The notes below the pieces were generated by a model. It saw only the letters and a list, made by a program, of their open reading frames with translations, had not been told where the DNA came from and made no database searches. A stretch of DNA of 64,000 nt from positions 788,432-852,431 of the forward strand of contig NZ_HG964450.1 in the NCBI RefSeq assembly GCF_000612725.1. Reading direction: 5' to 3'. The position numbers and the translations under genes are program-made. This DNA comes from Mycolicibacterium austroafricanum (GTDB lineage Bacteria; Actinomycetota; Actinomycetes; Mycobacteriales; Mycobacteriaceae). This document shows positions 8,747 through 17,479 of the stretch, one piece after another. Within the stretch, counting starts at the first letter, position 1. Every line of letters starts with the position of its first letter.

Positions 8747-10441
8747 TTAGTCCGGGATCTCCATCTCGCGCAGTTGGCGCTTGAGGATCTTGCCCGTGGG
8801 GTTGCGCGGCAGCTCGTCGAGGAAGACCACCTCGCGCGGCACCTTGTAGCGGGCCAGGTTGTCCCGCACGTACGCCTTGATCGCGTCCTCGTCGACCGCC
8901 GCGCCCTCGACCTTGACGACAAAGCAGCGCAGCCGGGCGCCCCACTCCTTGTCCTCCACCCCGATCGCGGTGGCCTCCACCACCTCGGGGTGGCCGCTGA
9001 CGAGGTCCTCGATCTCGGCGGGGAACACGTTCTCACCGCCGGAGACGATCATCTCGTCGTCGCGGCCGCTGACGTAGAGCAGGTCGTTCTCGTCGAAGTA
9101 ACCCACGTCGCCCGAGGACAGCAGCCCGTCGATGATCTGCTTACCGCCGCCGCCGGTGTAGCCCTGGAACGGGAAGAAGTTGCCGACGAAGATCCGGCCG
9201 ACCTGACCGCGCGGCACATCATTGCCGTTGTCGTCGAGGATCCTGACCTTCATCCCCTTGACCACCGGCCCCACGGTCGCCGGGTTGATCGAAAGATGTT
9301 GTGGGCCTGCGATGGTCGCAAACGCCACCTCGGTGGAGCCGTAGAGGTTGTACACGACCGGTCCGAGTTCCTTGAGCGCCCTGGTGGCCAGTTCGGCGCC
9401 CAGCTGCGAGCCGGACACGAACACGATCCGCAGCGACGACAGGTCCGGCTTCGGGGAGGTCTTGTCGAGCTCGTCGAGCATCCGCGACAGCATCACCGGG
9501 ACCACGACGATCGCAGTGGCCCTGTGCTTCTCGATGTCGGCCAGCACGGTGGCCGGCTTGAACCGCCGGCGCAGCACCAGTGTGGTGCCCAGCATCATCG
9601 CGATCGTCGCGTGCAGGAAGCCCAGCGCGTGGAACATCGGCGCGGGCAGCGACGTCACTTCCTGCGACTTGAACGGCACCGAAGACAGGATCCCGCCGAT
9701 CGGCGCCAGAGACGGTGGCGCGCTGCGGTTCGCACCCTTCGGCGTGCCGGTGGTGCCGCTGGTCAGGATGATGATCGACGAGTGTTTGGTCGCCTTCGGC
9801 GGCGGGTTCGAGGTGGTGCGCGCGATCAACTCCTCCAGCGTCTCGTCGGTGCTGCCCGACGGCTCCTCCTTGTCCGGGTTCACGCCCAGGGAACGCAACT
9901 TGCCGAGCTCGGGCTCGGCGGCCGCGACGGCGGCGGTGTACTCGTCGTCGTAGATCACGAGCTTGGCGCCCTCGCGCTCGGAGACCTCCTTGATCTGCGG
10001 GCCGGAGAACTCGCTGTTGAGCAGGATGATTCGCGCGCCCACCTTCCCTGCGGCGTACACCGACACCAGGAACCACCGGTGGTTGCGGGCCAGGATCGCC
10101 ACCCCGTCTCCGCCCTTGACGCCCTTGGCGAGCAGCCCGTTGGCCACCGCGTTGGCCGCGTCGTCCAGTTCCTTGAACGTCATCTCGCCGAAGTCGTCGA
10201 TGACGGCCGCCCGGTGCGGGTAACGACGCGCGTTGAGCGCCGGGATCATCCCGAACTCGCCCCAGCGGCGCATGTCCGCCACGAACGCGGCGATGTCCTG
10301 CGGCGGCTCCAGTTTCAGTGCGCCCGCCTCGAACATCTTGCGTGCGTAGTGCAGCTCGGCCGAGCCCCGCTCCAGGTAGGTGCCGACGGTCTGCTGGAGC
10401 TTGGCGGCGGCCTGCAACGGAAGATCGCTGAGCTTGGGCAT
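8747..10441 (-). CDS. fadD2: acyl-CoA synthetase, FadD2-like
   Basis: 564-residue AMP-forming acyl-CoA/fatty-acyl ligase. The phosphate-binding loop TSGTTGTPKG lies near 226, YGSTEVAF in the middle, SGRDDEMIVSGGENVFP near 454, and the catalytic lysine is Lys551 in PTGKILKR. It activates a carboxylic acid with ATP and CoA, feeding beta-oxidation or lipid synthesis. It is divergent from the polD2-like gene across only 55 bases. That arrangement and the nearby fadE6-like gene match Rv0269c-Rv0270-Rv0271c as I recall them, and this is the main support for the symbol. Confidence 0.85.
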   Translation of the reverse strand: MPKLSDLPLQAAAKLQQTVGTYLERGSAELHYARKMFEAGALKLEPPQDIAAFVADMRRWGEFGMIPALNARRYPHRAAVIDDFGEMTFKELDDAANAVANGLLAKGVKGGDGVAILARNHRWFLVSVYAAGKVGARIILLNSEFSGPQIKEVSEREGAKLVIYDDEYTAAVAAAEPELGKLRSLGVNPDKEEPSGSTDETLEELIARTTSNPPPKATKHSSIIILTSGTTGTPKGANRSAPPSLAPIGGILSSVPFKSQEVTSLPAPMFHALGFLHATIAMMLGTTLVLRRRFKPATVLADIEKHRATAIVVVPVMLSRMLDELDKTSPKPDLSSLRIVFVSGSQLGAELATRALKELGPVVYNLYGSTEVAFATIAGPQHLSINPATVGPVVKGMKVRILDDNGNDVPRGQVGRIFVGNFFPFQGYTGGGGKQIIDGLLSSGDVGYFDENDLLYVSGRDDEMIVSGGENVFPAEIEDLVSGHPEVVEATAIGVEDKEWGARLRCFVVKVEGAAVDEDAIKAYVRDNLARYKVPREVVFLDELPRNPTGKILKRQLREMEIPD

Positions 10442-10496
10442 ACGTCAACCTTATGTGACGGAGGTCGCAGCGCGGTCTGGAACCTACGATGAGGAG

Positions 10497-11735
10497 ATGG
10501 CCGCTCGCGAGTCGTTCGAGATCGCCGGCGAGCAGGTGCCGATCACCAATCCGGACAAGGTGGTGTTCGGCGATCTCGGGCTCACCAAGCTCGACCTGAT
10601 GCGCTACTACGCCGCCGTCGCCGACGGGGCGCTGCGCGGCGTCCGGGATCGTCCGATGATCCTGAAGCGGTTCGTCAAGGGCATCGAGCAGGAGGCCGTC
10701 TTTCAGAAGCGGGCCCCGGAGAAGCGGCCGGACTTCGTCGACGTCGCCGAGTTGAAGTACGCGTCGGGCACGTCGGCCAAGGAGGCGGTGCTGCACGACG
10801 CCGCCGGCCTGATCTGGGCGGTGAACCTCGGCTGCGTCGACCTGAACCCGCACCCGGTGCGCGCCGACGACCTCGAGCACCCCGACGAATTGCGGGTCGA
10901 CCTCGACCCGATGCCCGGGGTGGGCTGGCGCCAGATCCTCGACGTGGCGTTCGTGGCGCGGGAGGTGCTGGAGGACCACGGCCTGGTGGCCTGGCCGAAG
11001 ACGTCCGGCTCGCGTGGCTTCCACATCTATGCGCGCATCCACCGCCGCTGGCCGTTCAAGCTCGTCCGGCTGGCGGCCGAGACCGTTGCCCGCGAGGTCG
11101 AACGCCGGGCCCCGGAGTCGGCGACGGCGCGGTGGTGGAAGGAGGAACGCCAGGGTGTGTTCGTCGACTTCAACCAGAACGCCAAGGACCGCACCGTGGC
11201 GTCGGCGTACTCCGTGCGGGCCACCCCGGATGCGCGGGTGTCGACGCCGCTGTTCTGGGACGAAGTCGCCGACTGCCGCCCCGAGGAGTTCACGGTGCGC
11301 ACCGTGCCGCGCCGGCTCTCCGAGCGCGGCGATCCCTGGGAGGGAATGGACGATGCCGCGGGCGGCCTGGAGGCCTTGCTCGACCTCGCCGACCGGCTCG
11401 GGCCGGCCGAGAAGGCGCCCAGGGGTGCCCGCAAGTCAGCCGACGGCCGCAGGGTTTCGGTCATGCCGTTGATCGAGATCGCCCGGACCAAGACCAAAGA
11501 CGAGGCCATGGCGGCGCTGCAGCAGTGGCGCGACAAGTATCCGGCTGCAGCCGAAAAGCTGGAGCCCGCAGACGTTCTCGTCGACGGCATGCGCGGCCCC
11601 AGCTCGATCTGGTACCGGATCCGGATCAACCTGCAACACGTCGCCGAGGACGCGCGGCCCGCACAGGAGGAGCTGCTGGCGGACTACAATCCGTGGCACA
11701 ACTACACCGGCGCGCAGCAACAGCGCCGCGACTAA
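10497..11735 (+). CDS. polD2: LigD-polymerase-like primase/polymerase, PolD2-like
   Basis: 412 residues from ATG 10497, preceded by GAGGAG. It matches the polymerase domain of mycobacterial LigD as a stand-alone protein. The catalytic acidic pair is in VDLDP, the KTSGSRGFHIY block carries the catalytic His, and FVDFNQNAKDRTVASAYSVR is the other conserved block. In this archaeo-eukaryotic primase family such proteins add ribo- or deoxynucleotides to DNA ends and fill gaps during repair. There is no ligase or nuclease domain. The C-terminal tail after about 300 is less conserved. Divergent from fadD2. Confidence 0.88.
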   Translation: MAARESFEIAGEQVPITNPDKVVFGDLGLTKLDLMRYYAAVADGALRGVRDRPMILKRFVKGIEQEAVFQKRAPEKRPDFVDVAELKYASGTSAKEAVLHDAAGLIWAVNLGCVDLNPHPVRADDLEHPDELRVDLDPMPGVGWRQILDVAFVAREVLEDHGLVAWPKTSGSRGFHIYARIHRRWPFKLVRLAAETVAREVERRAPESATARWWKEERQGVFVDFNQNAKDRTVASAYSVRATPDARVSTPLFWDEVADCRPEEFTVRTVPRRLSERGDPWEGMDDAAGGLEALLDLADRLGPAEKAPRGARKSADGRRVSVMPLIEIARTKTKDEAMAALQQWRDKYPAAAEKLEPADVLVDGMRGPSSIWYRIRINLQHVAEDARPAQEELLADYNPWHNYTGAQQQRRD

Positions 11736-11882
11736 GTTACCGACGAGTTTGCTGGCGGACCGTAACGAGGTTCTTAGCGAAGTATTAGTAGATACACCCA
11801 GCGGCCTTAAGTTGCCTCACTACCTTGAAGCATGTGTAGCCCACCGACGGGCTACGGGAGCTCTAGATCGAGGGAGGCTGCG

Positions 11883-12290
11883 ATGTACGGCAATCCGACG
11901 TTTCACTGCGATGGCGCCGACATTCGGGCGCACTGCCGTCAGTTGGCTACCGTCGTGACGATCTCCGGCCATCTCGACGACGTCAACGTCGAGACCGCCA
12001 GCCACTACGTCGATCGCTTCATCCTCACCGAGAAGCCCTTCGTTCTCGACCTCTCCGGCGTCGATTCGTTTACCCGCGAAGCGATTTCGCTGCTGTTTGC
12101 CATCGACGACGTCTGCGCCTCGGCAGGCGTGGACTGGTCGATGATCGCCAGCCGTGCGGTCGAGCAAACACTGCGGGACGCCGGCATCGAGTTCCCGGCC
12201 GCCGGCTCGGTTCCCGAGGCGCTCAACCACTTCGCCGACGCGATGGTGGCACGCCGGCAACTGCTCCCCCTCCTGACCAAGACTGCGTAA
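11883..12290 (+). CDS. STAS-domain protein (anti-sigma-antagonist type)
   Basis: 135 residues from ATG 11883, preceded by GAGGGAGG. The fold pattern VVTISGHLDDVNVE...FVLDLSGVDSFTREAISLLFAIDD is a STAS domain. The position that is a phosphorylatable Ser/Thr in antagonists falls in DSFTREA. Such proteins capture anti-sigma factors in partner-switching stress control, though many mycobacterial members have unknown partners. It is monocistronic: 147 bases separate it from polD2 and 160 bases follow. No anti-sigma gene is adjacent. Confidence 0.7.
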   Translation: MYGNPTFHCDGADIRAHCRQLATVVTISGHLDDVNVETASHYVDRFILTEKPFVLDLSGVDSFTREAISLLFAIDDVCASAGVDWSMIASRAVEQTLRDAGIEFPAAGSVPEALNHFADAMVARRQLLPLLTKTA

Positions 12291-12397
12291 GGATCACTGT
12301 GTTACTTGATGTCCGGTGGCTCCGGTACCTGCTTCAGCGTCACCACAGGTCGCACGTCGAGCACCTCGCCCTGACCCGCGGCTGAACCGTTCGCCCT

Positions 12398-12424
12398 CCG
12401 ACCGGCCGGTTGGCCGTCGGTCGG
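12398..12424. other. 27-base hairpin before the acyl-CoA dehydrogenase pair
   Basis: CCGACCG (12398-12404) pairs with CGGTCGG (12418-12424), and the interior is also self-complementary (GGCC). It lies about 27 bases before ATG 12451, so it could be an operator or a leader hairpin. Confidence 0.3.
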
Positions 12425-12450
12425 CGCGCGCACTGATTTAGTGTGCAGCT

Positions 12451-13647
12451 ATGGGCACTGATGCCGACCGGGTTGCCGACGCCGCCCGCCGGGTGGTCGA
12501 CGAACACGACCCCAAGACCGTCCCGATTCCCGAATTCCTCGGCGCCTGCTTCGACGCGGGACTGTCGTGGGTGCACTTCCCCGAAGGCTTCGGTGGCCTC
12601 GGCCTGTCCCGCGGACTGCAGGCGGTTGCGGATCGCATCCTGCAGGGCGCCGGCGGTCCGGTCCCACTGGGGCTGAACCCGATGGGGTACGGCATGGCCG
12701 CCCCGACGGTGCGGGAGCACGCCCAGACCGACGAAGTCCGCCATCGGCTGCTGCGGCCGCTGGCGACCACCGAGGAGATCTGGTGCCAGCTGTTCTCCGA
12801 ACCCGGCGCCGGATCGGATCTCGCAGGGCTGGCCACGTCGGCCGTCCTCGACGGTGACACCTGGGTCGTCAACGGCCAGAAGGTGTGGACCAGCCTCGCC
12901 CACCGCGCCAAGTGGGGGCTGCTGCTGGCGCGCACCGACCCCGACGTCCCCAAACACAAGGGCCTCACGTACTTCGTCATCGACATGCACGCCGACGGCG
13001 TGCAGACCCGCCCGCTGCGGCAGCTCACCGGGCACGCGGAGTTCAACGAGGTCTACATGACCGATGCCCGCATCCCCGACGCCTACCGGCTCGGCGCGGT
13101 CGGCGACGGCTGGCGGGTCGCGATGACCACGCTGATGAACGAGCGCAGCGCGCTCGGGGGCAGCGGCAGCAGGCGCGGGGCGGGCACCGTCTCGGACGCG
13201 GTCGCGCTGTGGGCGTCGCGCCCGGACCTGCACACCCCGGTGTTGCGCGACCGGCTGACCAGGCTGTGGCTCCGGGCCGAGGCGCAGCGGCTCACCTCCG
13301 AGCGGTCCAGGGCGTCGGCGACCGTCGGCGGACCCGGCCCGGAGGGTTCGGTCGGCAAGCTCGTCGGAGCCGAGCTCAACCAGCACATCTACGAGTTCTG
13401 CATGGATCTGCTCGGTCCCGAAGGGATTCTGTACGGCAGCTACGGAATGCAGGACACTTCCTCGAATGGCGACGCCCAGGACTGGCGCGGACCGATCCAG
13501 CAGCGGTTCCTGCGCAGCCGCGCCAACACGATCGAGGGCGGAACGTCCGAGGTGATGCGCAACATTCTCGCCGAGCGGGTGCTCGGCCTGCCGGGAGACC
13601 TCCGCGCGGATGCGGGGATGCCGTGGAAGGAGGTGCCGCGTGGCTGA
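12451..13647 (+). CDS. acyl-CoA dehydrogenase (FadE family)
   Basis: 398 residues. The flavin/substrate loop is CQLFSEPGAGSDLAGLAT (near 112-128), with VNGQKVWTS following. The C terminus carries the standard IEGGTSEVMRNILAERVLGLPGD. An insertion with SGSRRGAGTVSD lies near 235. It performs FAD-dependent alpha,beta-dehydrogenation of an acyl-CoA. The next dehydrogenase overlaps it by eight bases, so the two probably form a heteromeric alpha2beta2 enzyme like the mycobacterial ChsE-type pairs. The substrate is not evident. Confidence 0.88.
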   Translation: MGTDADRVADAARRVVDEHDPKTVPIPEFLGACFDAGLSWVHFPEGFGGLGLSRGLQAVADRILQGAGGPVPLGLNPMGYGMAAPTVREHAQTDEVRHRLLRPLATTEEIWCQLFSEPGAGSDLAGLATSAVLDGDTWVVNGQKVWTSLAHRAKWGLLLARTDPDVPKHKGLTYFVIDMHADGVQTRPLRQLTGHAEFNEVYMTDARIPDAYRLGAVGDGWRVAMTTLMNERSALGGSGSRRGAGTVSDAVALWASRPDLHTPVLRDRLTRLWLRAEAQRLTSERSRASATVGGPGPEGSVGKLVGAELNQHIYEFCMDLLGPEGILYGSYGMQDTSSNGDAQDWRGPIQQRFLRSRANTIEGGTSEVMRNILAERVLGLPGDLRADAGMPWKEVPRG

Positions 13648-13738
13648 GGAGCTTGCGGATCAGCCCGACAAGATGGCTGAGGAGCTTGCGGATCAGCCCG
13701 ACAAGATGGCTGAGGAGCTTACGGATCAGCCCGACAAA
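13640..13738 (+). repeat. three tandem 33-bp units inside a coding start
   Basis: Units at 13640-13672, 13673-13705 and 13706-13738. Units 1 and 2 differ only at the first base (GTG/ATG). Unit 3 has one change (GCG to ACG) plus a final third-base change. Being 33 bp, copy-number change keeps the reading frame. Each unit begins with a possible start codon. Confidence 0.95.
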
Positions 13739-14911
13739 GTGGCTGATTCGCAGGGCGCTGAGTACGTGTTCACCGAGGAGCAGGGTCAGCTGCGCGCCGC
13801 GGTGCGCAGATTCTGTGCAGACCACATCGACGAGACCGCGGTGCGCGCTCAGATGGCGTCCGAGCCCCGGTTCGACCCGAAGGTCTGGGCCAGGCTCGGC
13901 TCCGAGCTGGGCGTGCTGGGGATGTCGGTTCCGGAGTCCCACGGTGGCGCGGGCGGCACGCTGGTCGACCAGGCGGTCGCCGTCGAGCAGCTCGGCGCCG
14001 CGCTGGCATGCGGCCCGCTTTTCGGCACCGTGTATCTCGCGATCCCCGCGCTGGTCGCGTCGTCGCAGCCGGGTGATCTGCTGGCACCGCTGATCGAGGG
14101 CATCCGCACCGCGGCATTCGCCGTCCCCGACGCCGGCGGCGACTTCGATGCCGACGCCGTCACCGTGGAAGCGATTCCCACCGACCAGGGCTGGACCCTG
14201 ACCGGCACGGTCCAGCGGGTGGTCGACGCAGGCGCCGCGGACGTCGTCCTGGTCGCCGCCGCCGGCCCCGACGGCCTCGGCCTCTACGCGATCGAGGCGG
14301 ACAACATCGGCGTGCAACGCATTCCGCTGACCACGCTCGATCTGACCCGGCCCCAGGCCACCGTCGGGCTGTTCCATGCGCCGGCCAGGCTGGTGGCCGG
14401 GCCCGCCGAGGCGGAACGGGTGATCACCCATGCGCTCCAGATCGGCGCGGCGCTGCTGGCGGTCGAGCAGGTCGGCGCGGCACAACATCTGCTGGACCTC
14501 ACCGTCGACTACGCGAAGAACCGGCTGCAGTTCGGCAGGCCGATCGGCTCGTTCCAGGCGGTCAAGCACAGGCTCGCCGACGACCTGGTCGCGCTCGAGC
14601 ACGCCCGATCGACGGCCTACCACGCGGTGTGGGCGCTCACCGATGGGTCCGACGACCCTGCCCTGGCGGTGAGCATCGCACAGGCGACGTGTTCGGAGGC
14701 GCTCGTTCGAGTTGCGACCGACACCATCCAGGTACACGGTGGTATCGGCTTCACCTGGGAACATCAGGCGCATCTGTACTACAAGCGGGCCTACACCGAC
14801 GCGGCCCTGCTCGGCAGCGCGGAAGCGCACCGGGCCCGGGTGGCCGAGCTGGTACTCGACGTCGCGCCACGCAAGGACGCTCCGCGGGTGGCGACGGGCA
14901 TGCCGAGCTGA
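13640..14911 (+). CDS. acyl-CoA dehydrogenase, partner subunit, with repeat leader
   Basis: 423 residues from GTG 13640, which has an excellent ribosome site (AAGGAGG, 7-base spacing) inside the previous gene. The first 33 residues are three copies of an 11-residue unit (V/M)AEEL(A/T)DQPDK; the ordinary fold starts at about residue 40 (YVFTEEQGQLRAAVRRF). FGRPIGSFQAVKH and HGGIGFTWEHQ are family motifs. The FSEPGAGSD loop is degenerate, as expected for the non-catalytic partner of a two-subunit enzyme. Initiation at ATG 13673, ATG 13706 or GTG 13739 would drop one to three repeats. Confidence 0.85.
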   Translation: MAEELADQPDKMAEELADQPDKMAEELTDQPDKVADSQGAEYVFTEEQGQLRAAVRRFCADHIDETAVRAQMASEPRFDPKVWARLGSELGVLGMSVPESHGGAGGTLVDQAVAVEQLGAALACGPLFGTVYLAIPALVASSQPGDLLAPLIEGIRTAAFAVPDAGGDFDADAVTVEAIPTDQGWTLTGTVQRVVDAGAADVVLVAAAGPDGLGLYAIEADNIGVQRIPLTTLDLTRPQATVGLFHAPARLVAGPAEAERVITHALQIGAALLAVEQVGAAQHLLDLTVDYAKNRLQFGRPIGSFQAVKHRLADDLVALEHARSTAYHAVWALTDGSDDPALAVSIAQATCSEALVRVATDTIQVHGGIGFTWEHQAHLYYKRAYTDAALLGSAEAHRARVAELVLDVAPRKDAPRVATGMPS

Positions 14912-14922
14912 GAGGAAGCCAA

Positions 14923-15165
14923 GTGACGCAACAGATTTCGCGATATCTGGCGGCTGCGGCCGTCGCTGCCGCCACCGTGGTCGCGCCGCTCGCGGCATCG
15001 GCGCTCACCGCCCCTGCCACCTGGACCGCGCAATGCCCGCCCGGCCAGACGGGCGTGATCTACGGTTGCGCGCCGTTCTGCGTGGCCGGTAAGTACCTCG
15101 ACACCCAGACCGGTCTGTGCATGCCGGTCGCGCCGCCGCCGCCTGCCGCCGCGCCGCGGTACTAG
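14923..15165 (+). CDS. small secreted cysteine-containing protein
   Basis: 80 residues from GTG 14923, with AGAGGAAG ahead of it, 11 bases after the dehydrogenase stop. Residues 1-29 form a Sec signal peptide (RYLAAAAVAAATVVAPLAAS, then ALTAPA). The mature part of about 50 residues holds four cysteines (TAQCPPG, YGCAPFC, GLCMP) and a proline-rich tail (PPPPAAAPRY). It is probably exported and disulphide-bonded. Family and role are unknown. It is likely co-transcribed with the dehydrogenases and the permease. Confidence 0.7.
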   Translation: MTQQISRYLAAAAVAAATVVAPLAASALTAPATWTAQCPPGQTGVIYGCAPFCVAGKYLDTQTGLCMPVAPPPPAAAPRY

Positions 15166-15174
15166 GGACCGCCC

Positions 15175-16587
15175 GTGAATCCAGTGGACCGCTTCTTCGA
15201 GATCACGGCCCGCCAGTCGAGCGTGGCCACCGAAATCCGTGGTGGCGTGGTCACGTTCATCGCGATGGCCTACATCATCGTGCTGAACCCGATCATCCTG
15301 TCGGGTTCGGCGGACGTCGACGGCAACAAGCTCGACTTCGCGCAGGTGTCGGCGATGACCTCGCTGGCCGCCGGCGTGATGACGATCCTGTTCGGCGTGG
15401 TCGCCCGGTTGCCGTTCGCGCTGGCCGCCGGCCTCGGTATCAACTCGTTTCTCGCCACCACGGTGGTCGGCTCGCTGACGTGGCCCGAGGCGATGGGCCT
15501 GGTGGTCATCAACGGCCTGATCATCGTGCTGTTGGCCGTGACAGGTCTGCGCCGGTTGGTGTTCGACGCGGTGCCGATGCAGCTCAAGCTCGCGATCACC
15601 GCGGGCATCGGGCTGTTCATCCTGTTCATCGGCCTGGTCGACGCCGGCTTCATCTCCTCCACGGGCGTGCCGTCCCCGCCCGTGGGCCTCGGCGGCGGCG
15701 GGCAGGGCTCCATCAGCACCGTCCCGACCGTGATCTTCGTGTTCACGCTGCTGCTCACCGGGGTGCTGGTGGCCAAGCGGGTGCGTGGCGGAATCCTGAT
15801 CGGGCTCGTGATCGGCACCGTGATCGCAGTGGTGGTGGAGGCCATCTGGCATCTCGGATCGGCCACCGAGAAGCCCGGCGGTTGGAGCCTGTCGGTGCCC
15901 ACGCTGTCGGGATCGCCGTTCTCCCTTCCCGACCTGTCCCTGGTCGGGGCGTTCAGCCTCGACAGCTTCGGCCGCATCGGGGTCCTCGCCGCCGTAATGC
16001 TGGTCTTCACACTGGTTTTCGCGAACTTCTTCGACGCGATGGGCACGATGACGGGGTTGTCGCGGGAAGCCGGGTTGTCGGACGCCAACGGCACGTTCCC
16101 ACGGCTGCGGTCCGCACTGGTGGTCGAAGGTGCCGGCGCGGTGGTCGGCGGCGCGACGTCCTCGTCGTCGAACACCGTGTTCATCGAGTCCGGTGCCGGC
16201 ATCGAGGAGGGCGCCCGCACCGGCCTGGCCAACGTGGTGACCGGGTTGCTGTTCCTGGCTGCGATGTTCGTCGCCCCGTTGGCCTCGATCGTGCCGACGG
16301 AGGTGGCGGCCGCCGCCCTGGTGGTGGTGGGCGCGATGATGGTGTCGCATCTGCGCCACATCGACCTGTCCGAGTTCTCGGTGGCGCTGCCGGTCGTGTT
16401 GACCGTCGCGGTGATGCCGTTCAGCTACTCGATCGCCAACGGCATCGGCGTCGGCTTCATCACCTGGGTGGTGATGCGCACCGCAGCGGGCAAGGTCCGC
16501 GAGGTCAGCCCACTGTTGTGGGTGGTGGCGGCGGGTTTCGCCGTGTACTTCGCGCGGACCCCGCTGGAATCGCTGATCGGGGTGTGA
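15175..16587 (+). CDS. NCS2-type purine permease (AzgA-like)
   Basis: 470 residues from GTG 15175 with about 12-14 hydrophobic segments. The N-terminal block EIRGGVVTFIAMAYIIVLNP and the later FANFFDAMGTMTG and SSSNTVFIESGAGIEEGARTGLANVVTG are signatures of the AzgA-like (COG2252) branch of nucleobase transporters. These take up adenine, guanine or hypoxanthine with protons. It is nine bases downstream of the small secreted gene and convergent with map. Confidence 0.88.
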   Translation: MNPVDRFFEITARQSSVATEIRGGVVTFIAMAYIIVLNPIILSGSADVDGNKLDFAQVSAMTSLAAGVMTILFGVVARLPFALAAGLGINSFLATTVVGSLTWPEAMGLVVINGLIIVLLAVTGLRRLVFDAVPMQLKLAITAGIGLFILFIGLVDAGFISSTGVPSPPVGLGGGGQGSISTVPTVIFVFTLLLTGVLVAKRVRGGILIGLVIGTVIAVVVEAIWHLGSATEKPGGWSLSVPTLSGSPFSLPDLSLVGAFSLDSFGRIGVLAAVMLVFTLVFANFFDAMGTMTGLSREAGLSDANGTFPRLRSALVVEGAGAVVGGATSSSSNTVFIESGAGIEEGARTGLANVVTGLLFLAAMFVAPLASIVPTEVAAAALVVVGAMMVSHLRHIDLSEFSVALPVVLTVAVMPFSYSIANGIGVGFITWVVMRTAAGKVREVSPLLWVVAAGFAVYFARTPLESLIGV

Positions 16588-16595
16588 GAGCGGCT

Positions 16596-17384
16596 CTACC
16601 GCGGGGCGGCGGTGACGCGCTCGCGGCGCGTGAGCACCAGCGCCGGACCGTCGGTGATCGCGATGGTGTGCTCGCTGTGGGCGGTGCGGGATCCGTCGGC
16701 GGAGCGGATCGTCCACCCGTCCGGGTCGTAGACGATCTTGTCGGTGCCCGCGGCGAACCACGGTTCCAGCGCGAGCGTGAGCCCCTGGCGCAGCTTGAGC
16801 CCCCGCCCGGCACGCCCGACGTTGGAGACGTGCGGGTCTTCGTGCATGGTCCTTCCGAGCCCGTGACCGCCGAACTCGGTGTTGACCGGATAGCCGTAGT
16901 CGGCCGCCACGGCACCGATCGCCGCCGAGATGTCGCCGAGGCGGTTTCCCGGCAGCGCCGCGGCGATGCCTGCCGCCAGTGCTTCCTCGGTGGCCGCGAT
17001 CAGGCGCCGATCCTCGGCGCGCGGGGTGCCGACAATGATGCTGCGCGCGGAATCGGCGACCCATCCGTCGATCGACACCGCGATGTCCATGCTCAGCAGG
17101 TCACCGTCGGCGAGTACATAGTCGTGCGGAAGTCCGTGCAGCACTGCGTCGTTGACGGACAGGCAGATGACATTGCGAAAAGGTCCGCGGCCGAACGACG
17201 GCGCGTAGTCCCAGTAGCACGACTGCGCACCGCGCTCGGCGAGCAGTGTGCGGGCGCGCAGTTCCAGGTCGAGGAGGTTCACGCCCGGGCGGGCACGGCC
17301 GGCGAGATCGTCGAGCAGCTCGGCGATGAACGTGCCGGTGACGTCCATCGCCGCGATTTCCTGTGGTGTCTTCAGCTCCAGCAC
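16596..17384 (-). CDS. map: methionine aminopeptidase
   Basis: 262 residues from GTG 17384, chosen because AGGAAGGA lies just upstream and the length fits type I enzymes; the open frame to 17672 would add a non-homologous leader. The metal ligands are Asp100 and Asp111 (SMDIAVSIDGWVADSAR), His174 (GHGLG), Glu207 (LALEPWF) and Glu238 (SEHTIAI), and substrate His83 is also present. It removes initiator Met from nascent proteins. It lacks the SH3-binding N-terminal extension. It is divergent from an XRE regulator across a 95-base gap with twin palindromes, so unlike a housekeeping map it is probably regulated. Confidence 0.9.
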   Translation of the reverse strand: MLELKTPQEIAAMDVTGTFIAELLDDLAGRARPGVNLLDLELRARTLLAERGAQSCYWDYAPSFGRGPFRNVICLSVNDAVLHGLPHDYVLADGDLLSMDIAVSIDGWVADSARSIIVGTPRAEDRRLIAATEEALAAGIAAALPGNRLGDISAAIGAVAADYGYPVNTEFGGHGLGRTMHEDPHVSNVGRAGRGLKLRQGLTLALEPWFAAGTDKIVYDPDGWTIRSADGSRTAHSEHTIAITDGPALVLTRRERVTAAPR

Positions 17385-17413
17385 GAGCCGTCCTTCCTCT
17401 GCCGCCCGAAACC

Positions 17414-17458
17414 GGTATAGAAATACCAGGCTAGCCGAAGGTTCGGTATTTTCATACC
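17414..17458. promoter_or_regulatory. twin palindromic operators between map and XRE gene
   Basis: GGTAT-N4-ATACC occurs at 17414-17427 and again at 17445-17458. Centres are 31 bases apart, about three helical turns, so both sites face the same side of DNA. The two sites with flanks also form a larger inverted repeat (14 of 16 bases). It sits in the shared promoter of map (minus) and the XRE gene (plus), the expected place for XRE dimers. Confidence 0.75.
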
Positions 17459-17479
17459 GGAGCGGGGTACGCTGCCCGC

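Noticed and set aside
9219..11042. 607-residue frame on the minus strand
   Set aside because: It crosses fadD2 out of frame and the polD2 gene in antisense; both of those have complete conserved motifs.
14791..17064. 757-residue open frame on the minus strand across the permease and map genes
   Set aside because: Composition is His/Arg/Gly-rich with no family blocks, and it lies antisense to a clear permease; a typical high-GC shadow.
15117..17420. 767-residue open frame on the plus strand
   Set aside because: Another frame of the permease that continues antisense through map; arginine-rich and without motifs.
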